Below are positions 1-5,471 of a DNA stretch of 5,530 nt, piece by piece. The stretch's first letter is position 1. Each line of letters starts with the position of its first letter. The position numbers and the translations under genes are program-made. The notes beneath the pieces are model-generated. The model was not told the origin of the DNA. It did no database searches and saw only the letters and a program-made list of their open reading frames with translations. The stretch covers positions 1 through 5,530 of the forward strand of contig CAJGDA010000103.1 of the NCBI GenBank assembly GCA_904501935.1, in the 5' to 3' direction. The stretch comes from an uncultured Methanobrevibacter sp. (GTDB lineage Archaea; Methanobacteriota; Methanobacteria; Methanobacteriales; Methanobacteriaceae).

Positions 1-12
1 TTAATTTTAAGT

Positions 13-84
13 GGCAAGTTTACCGAGTGGCTTAGGTGTGTGGCTGCAGACCATAATACGGGGGTTCAAATCCCTCACTTGCCT
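13..84 (+). tRNA. tRNA-Cys, anticodon GCA
   Basis: A full cloverleaf can be folded. The acceptor stem is 13-19 with 77-83 (7 perfect pairs). The D arm has a short 3-bp stem (22-24 with 35-37) and the conserved GG at 29-30. The anticodon stem is 39-43 with 51-55 and the anticodon GCA is at 46-48. The variable region is 4 bases (56-59). The T arm is 60-64 with 72-76 and has a standard TTCAAAT loop at 65-71. Base 84 is T, so the discriminator is U73, the classic identity element recognised by CysRS. This supports the Cys assignment independently of the anticodon. Position 13-22 (G25 and A34) does not pair canonically; a non-canonical 13-22 contact is also known in E. coli tRNA-Cys. CCA is not encoded. 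The promoter must lie before the window start. Confidence 0.96.
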
Positions 85-103
85 TTTATAATTACTATTT
101 TTT

Positions 104-108
104 GAGGT
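104..108 (+). promoter_or_regulatory. Ribosome binding site of cysS
   Basis: GAGGT lies 7 bases before the ATG at 116 and is complementary to the CCUCC region at the archaeal 16S rRNA 3' end. It supports ATG 116 as the start. No convincing TATA box fits in the roughly 30-base gap after the tRNA: an AT stretch at 87-94 would place transcription start at about the start codon. Co-transcription with the tRNA is therefore the simplest reading. Confidence 0.75.
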
Positions 109-115
109 TATTTTT

Positions 116-1465
116 ATGGACGTCTATTCAACTTTAACTCGTAGTAAAGAGAATTTTGTGACTATTAATAAAAATAGAGTTAACTTATTTGTTTGCGGTC
201 CAACAGTTTATGATGATGCTCATATTGGACATGGAAGAACATACATTTCTTTCGATACTATAAAAAGATATTTGGAATACAAAGGATATGCTGTATTCTA
301 CATTCAGAATATAACTGACATTGATGATAAAATAATTAATAGGTCAAAAGAAAGCGGAATTCCTGCAAGCGAGTTGGCTAGAAAATTTGAAAAAAGATAC
401 ATTGAAGACATGAATAAATTAAATGTGAATGGTGTTAACTTATTTGCAAGAGCAACCGATCATGTTGATGAAATCCTAGACCAAATTCAAAGATTAATCG
501 ATAAGGGTTTTGCTTATGAAACCGAAGATGGAGTTTACTTTGAAATTGACAAATTCCCTGAATTCGGTAAATTATCCAACAGGAATGTTGAAGAATTAGA
601 ATCTCACAGAGACATTGCTGATACTACTAAGAAAAATCCACAGGACTTTGCACTTTGGAAAAAACGTGAAGGCACAGATGAACCAACATGGCCTTCTCCA
701 TGGGGGGACGGAAGACCTGGATGGCACATTGAAGATACAGCCATTACAGAATATTACTTCGGTCCGCAATATGACGCTCACGGTGGAGGGCTTGACTTGA
801 TTTTCCCACACCACGAAGCTGAAATTACTCAAATGGAAGCGGTTTCTGGAAAAGCTCCAATGGTCAAATTTTGGTTGCATACAGGATTTTTAAATGTAAA
901 TGGAGAAAAAATGTCAAAATCCTTAAATAATTTCATTACAATCCGTGATTTGCTTAAGGATTATGATGCTGAAACTTTCAGATTCTTTGTGTTATCTACT
1001 CACTACAGAAGTCCGATTGACTTTTCAAAAGATTCACTTCACCAATCCGAAAAAAGCTTGGATAGAATTAGAAAATACTATGAGCTTTTAGATGTTGAAG
1101 TTGGAGAGGAATTTGCTTCTGACTATGAAGTATTGGACAAATGGTCTGGTGAATTCTTTGACAGTATGGATGATGACTTTAACACTCCAAAGGCTATTGC
1201 AGCCATTTTCGGTTTGATTAATGATTCCAAAAATGAATTGGATACATTATCCAGTGATGATAAGATAGCTATTAAAGCATTCTTGGATGATGCGGCTCAT
1301 ATTTTTGGCGTTAGCTTTGAGATTGAAGAAGTTAATGCAGGTTCAGATGATTTGCTTGATATGATTTCTGAAATTAGATCTGAGCTAAGAGCTAACAAGC
1401 AATATGATTTATCTGATAAAATAAGAAGCGACCTACAAGATTTAGGTTATGAAATAAATGATTAG
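116..1465 (+). CDS. cysS: Cysteinyl-tRNA synthetase (CysRS)
   Basis: This class I aminoacyl-tRNA synthetase activates cysteine with ATP and charges tRNA-Cys in the cytoplasm. At 449 residues it is full length (E. coli enzyme 461). The Rossmann catalytic core carries CGPTVYD (27-33), the HIGH motif (36-39) and an intact KMSKS loop (265-269). The block RPGWHIE...HGGG.DL.FPHHEAE (200-236) is the zinc and cysteine-recognition region, followed by THYRSPIDFS (295-304). A helical anticodon-binding DALR-type region starts near residue 320, with DFNTP at 354-358 and the typical CysRS C-terminus. By alignment to E. coli zinc ligands C28, C209, H234 and E238, the equivalents are C27, D207, H232 and E236, so one Cys ligand is Asp here. 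The gene lies directly after tRNA-Cys, its cognate substrate, and ends in a hairpin terminator. Its presence implies direct cysteine charging, whereas some methanogens use the SepRS/SepCysS route instead or as well. Confidence 0.98.
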   Translation: MDVYSTLTRSKENFVTINKNRVNLFVCGPTVYDDAHIGHGRTYISFDTIKRYLEYKGYAVFYIQNITDIDDKIINRSKESGIPASELARKFEKRYIEDMNKLNVNGVNLFARATDHVDEILDQIQRLIDKGFAYETEDGVYFEIDKFPEFGKLSNRNVEELESHRDIADTTKKNPQDFALWKKREGTDEPTWPSPWGDGRPGWHIEDTAITEYYFGPQYDAHGGGLDLIFPHHEAEITQMEAVSGKAPMVKFWLHTGFLNVNGEKMSKSLNNFITIRDLLKDYDAETFRFFVLSTHYRSPIDFSKDSLHQSEKSLDRIRKYYELLDVEVGEEFASDYEVLDKWSGEFFDSMDDDFNTPKAIAAIFGLINDSKNELDTLSSDDKIAIKAFLDDAAHIFGVSFEIEEVNAGSDDLLDMISEIRSELRANKQYDLSDKIRSDLQDLGYEIND

Positions 1466-1491
1466 GGAATTTTCATTCTCTCTTTTTTTTT
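1464..1491 (+). terminator. Hairpin plus T-tract terminator after cysS
   Basis: A 7-bp stem (1464-1470 with 1475-1481, one G-U pair) with a TTTC loop is followed by nine T (1483-1491), then C and five more T. The stem begins inside the TAG stop codon at 1463-1465. In archaea the T-tract alone can terminate transcription; whether the hairpin contributes is inference. Confidence 0.7.
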
Positions 1492-1507
1492 CTTTTTGAT
1501 TACTCTT

Positions 1508-1600
1508 TTTAAATTGTCATTATAGGATAATTTATATCATATTAAGTCAATATTTTTTATTATATATTATCAATTTTATTTGTATATATGACAATTTAAA
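1508..1600. repeat. 13-bp perfect inverted repeat flanking the adhesin promoter
   Basis: TTTAAATTGTCAT at 1508-1520 is the exact reverse complement of ATGACAATTTAAA at 1588-1600. The arms are separated by 67 bp that contain both TATA candidates. Possible meanings are paired sites for one regulator, a structural element, or ends of an invertible segment. The sequence alone does not decide. Confidence 0.6.
1531..1569 (+). promoter_or_regulatory. Promoter region of the adhesin-like gene
   Basis: Two archaeal TATA-like candidates lie in the 148-base gap before the adhesin gene. TTTATATC at 1531-1538 would give a start near 1560 and a leader of about 50 bases. TTATATATTA, starting at 1559, would give a start near 1588 and a leader of about 26 bases. 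The region is so AT-rich that I cannot choose between them. No good Shine-Dalgarno sequence precedes the ATG at 1614; the nearest purine cluster is only GGA at 1602-1604. Confidence 0.45.
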
Positions 1601-1613
1601 TGGATTTATTTTT

Positions 1614-3863
1614 ATGAAGTTAAATAGGTTTTTATTAATAGGTATTTTTTTACTGGCGGTTATGTTAATGGGGTCTGTTAGTGCAGCAGATAATGCAAAT
1701 GGAGATTCCATTAAATTAGATGAAAAAGCTATTGAATTGGAAACTGAAGATGCTACATTTAATTCTGTGGGTGAAATTGGAATTGATGCCGATTCAGATA
1801 TTAGTTCGGATAATTCAATTTCCAATTCGATTAAGGAATCTGATTATAATTGCGAGGAATTAAAGAATGCAAATGATGATGAGTTCGTAATAAGCGAAAA
1901 TGAAAGTGAAGCAACAAAGATTACTCCCAAATTAACTGTCACTCCAAGCGCACAAACATACAAATATGGTGCGGATGTCATATTGACAGTTAGCCTAACC
2001 GATAATGAGGATGTTGGAATTGGAGGTGTAATCACAGTTATCGTTGATAATGAGGATTACGTGGTCAATGTTTCAAACGGTAGAGGTACATTAACAATTT
2101 CCGGTTTGGAAAACGGGACATATGATGTTTTAGCAATGTTCAATGGCACTGAAGAATATGAAAATGTAACCAATTCTGATGCACAGTTCATAGTTAACAA
2201 ATCAAAACGCGTTACAGCGGATGTTGTAGTTGAAAATGCTACTTATGGAAATCCTGCAGTTCTTAAGATAACTAATTTATGTGATGTTGACGGCAAGAAA
2301 TTGTCAGCTTTTGGAGGTTATCAGATTGTTGGTCCTGTAACTCCGTATGGGTCAATGTTCGTATCAAAGGGAAAAGCCACTGTCAATCTTAATAATCTAC
2401 CTGCTGGAAATTATTCAATATATATCGTATTTGGAAATAATGTTGGTGGAGATTATGAGTTTGACAATTATATTGTAAATTTCACAGTATTTGAAGCACC
2501 TGTAATCTTGTCTGCTAATGCAACAGAATATTATTATAAATCAACCGGTTGTATAAAGATTAAAGTTTCAGACTATAAGAATAATGCAATTTCAGGTAAA
2601 ATCAATGTGACTATTGATAATCAGACATATGTCTCAGATGTTACAGTCACAAATGGTGATGTGAATGTCACTCTGCAAGACCTTTCAGCAGGTGAACACT
2701 CAGCTGAAATAACATTTAATGCGGATAATTACGAATTGACACGTATCACAACTGTATTTAATGTAGTGCCAAAAATCGTCACAAATCTTGTAGCAGACAA
2801 TCTTGTCATGAGCTATAAGGATGGTTCTTTTTGGGCAGTTAATTTAACTGACAGTAATAATAAAGCGATTTCCAAGGAGTCTATTAAAATTACTGTTCTA
2901 GGTAAGGTTTATAGTCGTGTAACTGATGATGATGGTGTTGCATCATTGCCTATCAATTTAGCTCCCGGAATTTATGATATCAGTGCGGATTATGAGGGCA
3001 ATGAGGATTATGCAAATGCTTTCATTAACAGAACAGTGACTGTTACTAAAGCTATTGCCATTTTATCTGCAGAAAACATAGTCATGACTTACAAAGATGG
3101 TTCTGATTTATTAGTTACTTTAACTGATTCAAACGGCGGTCCGATTGCGGATGTAAATGTTAAAATTGATGTTGGTAAAGAATATAGTATTAAAACCAAT
3201 AGTAGCGGTATTGCAAAATTACCAATCAACTTAGCTCCAGGAAACTACACCGTAAGCACAAGCTTCAATACTTCAAAATATGAAGCAGAATCAATTACAT
3301 CACTGGTCACTGTCAATAAGGCAACCCCGGTTTTAACTGGAAATGACCTGGTGGCCGAATACAAGGGAGGATCAAAATACAACGTAACCTTGACTGATGA
3401 AAATGGCAATGCATTGTCAAATTGCGTTGTGAAAATCACTGTTCTAGGAAAAACATATAATATAAGGACAGATTCTAAAGGTGTTGCATCATTGCCGATA
3501 AACTTAGCGGTCGGTAATTATACTGTTTCAGCTGAATTTGGAGGAAACAGTAAATTGGCTCCTGTTGAAATAATAAACACTATCTCTGTTGTTAAACCTG
3601 AAATCGCAATAGTTGCTAATGATATTAACATGACTTACAAGGACGGTACATGTTATGATGTGCAATTGATTGATAGAAATGGTAATCCTTATGCTATTGC
3701 TGGTGAAATAGTTAAAATGACTATCAAGGGTAGAACATATCAGTGCAAAACCAATGCACAAGGTATTGCATCCTTACCGATTAACTTAGCTTCTGGAATA
3801 TATTCTATTATTGCAGAATATGGCGGCAAGGTAATATCCAACAGCATTACTGTAAACAAATAA
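1614..3863 (+). CDS. Secreted adhesin-like protein with Ig-like repeats
   Basis: This is a 749-residue exported surface-type protein, probably for cell-surface interaction; the ligand is unknown. The start is set by a clear Sec signal peptide: basic MKLNR, a hydrophobic core at 6-20, and a likely cleavage after SVSA at residue 24. Residues about 25-103 are an acidic linker rich in Ser, Asn, Asp and Glu. From about 104 on the protein is a string of some seven beta-rich domains of about 90 residues, resembling bacterial Ig-like (Big_3-type) domains of Methanobrevibacter adhesin-like proteins. Three N-terminal domains are divergent (roughly 104-198, 199-294, 295-384). Four C-terminal ones are clear repeats (385-480, 481-570, 571-660, 661-749), each with a YK.G motif and an LPINLA motif. 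There are many N-X-S/T sequons, so glycosylation is plausible. No C-terminal membrane helix, sorting motif or recognisable wall-binding domain is present: the protein stops at the end of the last repeat. It appears monocistronic, with its own promoter region and terminator. Confidence 0.85.
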   Translation: MKLNRFLLIGIFLLAVMLMGSVSAADNANGDSIKLDEKAIELETEDATFNSVGEIGIDADSDISSDNSISNSIKESDYNCEELKNANDDEFVISENESEATKITPKLTVTPSAQTYKYGADVILTVSLTDNEDVGIGGVITVIVDNEDYVVNVSNGRGTLTISGLENGTYDVLAMFNGTEEYENVTNSDAQFIVNKSKRVTADVVVENATYGNPAVLKITNLCDVDGKKLSAFGGYQIVGPVTPYGSMFVSKGKATVNLNNLPAGNYSIYIVFGNNVGGDYEFDNYIVNFTVFEAPVILSANATEYYYKSTGCIKIKVSDYKNNAISGKINVTIDNQTYVSDVTVTNGDVNVTLQDLSAGEHSAEITFNADNYELTRITTVFNVVPKIVTNLVADNLVMSYKDGSFWAVNLTDSNNKAISKESIKITVLGKVYSRVTDDDGVASLPINLAPGIYDISADYEGNEDYANAFINRTVTVTKAIAILSAENIVMTYKDGSDLLVTLTDSNGGPIADVNVKIDVGKEYSIKTNSSGIAKLPINLAPGNYTVSTSFNTSKYEAESITSLVTVNKATPVLTGNDLVAEYKGGSKYNVTLTDENGNALSNCVVKITVLGKTYNIRTDSKGVASLPINLAVGNYTVSAEFGGNSKLAPVEIINTISVVKPEIAIVANDINMTYKDGTCYDVQLIDRNGNPYAIAGEIVKMTIKGRTYQCKTNAQGIASLPINLASGIYSIIAEYGGKVISNSITVNK
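2766..3860 (+). repeat. Four tandem Ig-like repeats, about 91 codons each
   Basis: The C-terminal half of the adhesin consists of four in-frame repeats (2766-3053, 3054-3323, 3324-3593, 3594-3860). The LPINLA motif recurs at residues 445, 536, 627 and 721, which is spacing 91, 91 and 94. Repeats 1 and 3 are closest: they share KITVLGK and GVASLPINLA, and an identical 17-base stretch at 2934-2950 and 3480-3496, exactly 546 bp (182 codons) apart. Elsewhere the DNA has diverged, so this is an old duplication, not a fresh one. Confidence 0.85.
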
Positions 3864-3870
3864 TATCTTT

Positions 3871-3902
3871 AAGGCTTTCATCAAGCCTTTATCTTTTTTT
3901 TT
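3871..3902 (+). terminator. Hairpin plus T-tract terminator after the adhesin gene
   Basis: A perfect 7-bp stem, AAGGCTT (3871-3877) with AAGCCTT (3883-3889), and a 5-base loop are followed by nine T (3894-3902), 8 bases after the stop codon. Further T-runs at 3918-3925 and 3928-3932 could act as back-up archaeal termination signals. Confidence 0.8.
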
Positions 3903-3959
3903 AATAGAATTTTAATATTTTTTTTACTTTTTGATTTAATTTTTAAAAATATAACAATC

Positions 3960-3967
3960 TTTAAATA
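3960..3967 (+). promoter_or_regulatory. Candidate upstream TATA box for metY (P1)
   Basis: TTTAAATA is a good archaeal TATA-box match. A start near 3988-3992 would be expected, giving a leader of about 140 bases. It lies 6 bp before the perfect palindrome at 3974-3987, the same spacing as at the downstream box. It overlaps the degenerate right arm of the 3951 copy. Functionality is uncertain because the whole region is AT-rich. Confidence 0.4.
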
Positions 3968-4033
3968 CTAAAAATAACATACGTTATGGTTATATAACGT
4001 TAGTTATAATTAATTCTACTATTTTTTAGGCAT

Positions 4034-4050
4034 ACCAAAACATTTATATA
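4034..4050 (+). promoter_or_regulatory. Main metY promoter (P2): BRE and TATA box
   Basis: TTTATATA at 4043-4050 is preceded by the A-rich ACCAAAACA (4034-4042), a good BRE-like element. Transcription should begin about 25 bases further on, near 4072-4077, leaving a leader of about 50 bases. The perfect palindrome at 4057-4070 lies between the TATA box and this start, and the one-mismatch copy at 4080-4093 lies just after it. A protein bound there would be expected to block polymerase recruitment or escape. Confidence 0.7.
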
Positions 4051-4116
4051 TGAATGATAACAATTGTTATATAGTGAATATAACACGTGATATATTTTAC
4101 TGAAATTAATTTATAA

Positions 4117-4123
4117 AGGTGAT
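4117..4123 (+). promoter_or_regulatory. Ribosome binding site of metY
   Basis: AGGTGAT is a 7-base perfect complement to the archaeal 16S rRNA 3' end and lies 5 bases before ATG 4129. It fixes the start and suggests efficient translation. Confidence 0.88.
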
Positions 4124-4128
4124 ATTTA

Positions 4129-5424
4129 ATGACAAATAAAAATTACGGATTAGCAACATTAGGTGTACGCGCAGGACAAACTCCAGACCCAGCAACAGGG
4201 GCTCAGGCGGTTCCGATTTATCAAACTACTTCATATGTATTTAAAGACTCCGATGAAGCTGCAAGAAGATTCGCCCTTCAAGAATTTGGACAAATTTACT
4301 CTAGATTAACTAACCCTACCAGTGATATATTTGAGGCAAGAATTGCCGCTATCGAAGGCGGTAACTCAGGTCTTTCAACATCAAGTGGTCTTGCAGCAAT
4401 TTCATATGCAATATTAAATGTAACCGAACCTGGAGACAACATCGTTTCAGCAGACAACCTTTACGGCGGAACATATCAACTGTTCAATTACACTTTCAAG
4501 GATCTTGCAAGGGAAGTCAAGTTCGTCAACTCACAGGACTTGCAGGCTTTTGAAGATGCGATTGATGAAAAGACAAAGGCAATCTATGTTGAATCCATTG
4601 GAAATCCAAAATTGGATGTTCCGGATTTCGAAGCGCTTGCAGAAATTGCACATTCACATGACATTCCGTTAATTGTAGATAACACTGTTGGTGTAGGTTT
4701 GGTAAGGCCATTGGAACATGGCGCTGATGTTATTGCAGCATCTGCAACCAAATATGTCGGAGGCCATGGTACTGCAGTTGGAGGATACATTGTTGATTCA
4801 GGTAAATTCAATTGGGGAAACGGCAAATTTGCAAACTTTACCAACCCTGATCCAAGTTACCATGGACTAGTATTTTGGGATGCATTTGGAGATGTTCCTG
4901 AACTTGGAAACCTCGCATTTACTGTAAGGGCAAGAGCAAGACTTTTAAGAGACCTCGGTGCAACTCAAGCTCCTGTACACAGCTTCATATTCCTTCAAGG
5001 ACTTGAAAGCCTTGATGTTAGAGTAAAAAGACACTCTGAAAATGCACTTAAAGTAGCAAAATTCTTGGAAGCTCACCCTAAAGTAAAATGGGTAAACTAT
5101 CCAGGTTTAGAATCCCATCCAACTTATGAAATCAATAAAAAATACCTTAAGGATAACTTTGCAGGCATCTTGGGATTTGGTGTTGAAGGTGGAGAGGAAG
5201 CTGGCAGAAAAGTAATCGAGAAACTTGAATTATTCTCTATACTTGCAAATATTGGAGATGCAAAAAGCCTTGCAATTCATCCGGCAAGTACCACACATCA
5301 ACAATTAACTCCTGAAGAACAAGAAGCAACAGGGGTTACACCTGACTTTATTAGGTTATCTATTGGTTTAGAAGATGTTAATGATTTAATTGATGATTTA
5401 AGTCAAGCATTAGATAGTATATAA
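4129..5424 (+). CDS. metY: O-acetylhomoserine sulfhydrylase (PLP enzyme, MetY)
   Basis: This cytoplasmic enzyme of the Cys/Met-metabolism PLP family converts O-acetyl-L-homoserine and sulfide to L-homocysteine and acetate, the sulfur-fixing step of methionine synthesis. At 431 residues it has the usual MetY length, longer than typical cystathionine gamma-synthase or gamma-lyase (about 380-400). Visible motifs are YSRLTNPT (57-64; Y57 and R59 contact the neighbouring subunit's PLP phosphate), TSSG (84-87, phosphate), LYGGTY (111-116, ring-stacking Y112), VDNT (183-186; D184 to the pyridine nitrogen), the catalytic SATKYVGGHG with K208 as Schiff-base lysine, and FIRLSIG (407-413; R409 for the substrate carboxylate). 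The insert at about 225-275 and the HSFIFLQGLESL segment (284-295) also fit MetY. Use of another activated homoserine (O-succinyl or O-phospho) cannot be excluded from sequence. The gene follows a dense operator region and precedes a cysteine desulfurase gene by 47 bases, suggesting a regulated sulfur operon. Confidence 0.95.
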   Translation: MTNKNYGLATLGVRAGQTPDPATGAQAVPIYQTTSYVFKDSDEAARRFALQEFGQIYSRLTNPTSDIFEARIAAIEGGNSGLSTSSGLAAISYAILNVTEPGDNIVSADNLYGGTYQLFNYTFKDLAREVKFVNSQDLQAFEDAIDEKTKAIYVESIGNPKLDVPDFEALAEIAHSHDIPLIVDNTVGVGLVRPLEHGADVIAASATKYVGGHGTAVGGYIVDSGKFNWGNGKFANFTNPDPSYHGLVFWDAFGDVPELGNLAFTVRARARLLRDLGATQAPVHSFIFLQGLESLDVRVKRHSENALKVAKFLEAHPKVKWVNYPGLESHPTYEINKKYLKDNFAGILGFGVEGGEEAGRKVIEKLELFSILANIGDAKSLAIHPASTTHQQLTPEEQEATGVTPDFIRLSIGLEDVNDLIDDLSQALDSI

Positions 5425-5437
5425 ATTACTATCTAAT
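5409..5437 (+). terminator. Stem-loop spanning the metY stop codon
   Basis: An 11-bp perfect inverted repeat (5409-5419 with 5427-5437) has a 7-base loop, 5420-5426, that contains the TAA stop (5422-5424). Only a short T-run follows (5444-5448). It could be a weak or partial terminator, an attenuator, or an RNA-stability hairpin between metY and the downstream gene. Ribosomes reaching the stop codon would melt it, so its effect may depend on translation. Confidence 0.5.
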
Positions 5438-5471
5438 TTCAAATTTTTAAAATGCAATTGGGAGATTAAGA

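Larger units (their letters stand above)
3951..4093. promoter_or_regulatory. Multi-site operator ATAAC-N4-GTTAT upstream of metY
   Basis: Five copies of a 14-bp palindrome lie in this stretch. Copies at 3974-3987, 3994-4007 and 4057-4070 match both 5-base arms perfectly. The copy at 4080-4093 has one mismatch (right arm GATAT). The copy at 3951-3964 has a perfect left arm and 3 of 5 in the right arm. Start-to-start spacings are 23, 20, 63 and 23 bp. The 4057 copy has AATT in the centre and is a perfect 14-bp palindrome. Two perfect copies lie directly downstream of TATA-like boxes, the usual location for archaeal repressor operators. I do not recognise the motif as the site of a named archaeal regulator. 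Repression by a dimeric HTH protein is inference. Confidence 0.7.

Noticed and set aside
596..880. 94-codon open frame on the minus strand inside cysS, plus a 61-codon plus-strand frame at 615-800
   Set aside because: Both lie wholly within the conserved catalytic part of cysS, have no ribosome binding site and show no recognisable protein features. They are shadows of the real frame.
1547..2035. Minus-strand open frames at 1547-1825 and 1844-2035 overlapping the adhesin N-terminus
   Set aside because: They are antisense to a clear signal peptide and acidic linker, are low complexity, and have no start signals.
3245..3761. Minus-strand open frames at 3245-3439 and 3528-3761 under the adhesin repeats
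   Set aside because: They are antisense to the Ig-like repeats. Apparent content comes from mirroring the conserved repeat codons.
3951..4093. CRISPR array from repeated palindromes upstream of metY
   Set aside because: Copies are 14 bp, have uneven spacing (20-63 bp) and variable centres, and overlap promoter elements. No Cas gene is nearby.
3951..4128. SAM-type or other riboswitch in the metY leader
   Set aside because: With the main promoter at 4043 the leader is only about 50 bases, very AT-rich, and has no multi-helix fold. The repeats are short palindromes better explained as DNA-binding sites.
4526..4844. Minus-strand open frames at 4526-4711 and 4584-4844 within metY
   Set aside because: They overlap each other and the PLP-lysine region of metY, with no independent coding evidence.
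4129..5424. Cystathionine gamma-synthase or methionine gamma-lyase instead of MetY
   Set aside because: The 431-residue length, the extra segment after the PLP lysine and the HSFIFLQGLESL region fit O-acetylhomoserine sulfhydrylase better. Exact acyl-donor specificity stays open.
5452..5469. Five-codon ORF (MQLGD) just before the cysteine desulfurase gene
   Set aside because: It has no ribosome binding site and contains the ribosome binding site of the downstream gene. It is most likely a chance ATG.
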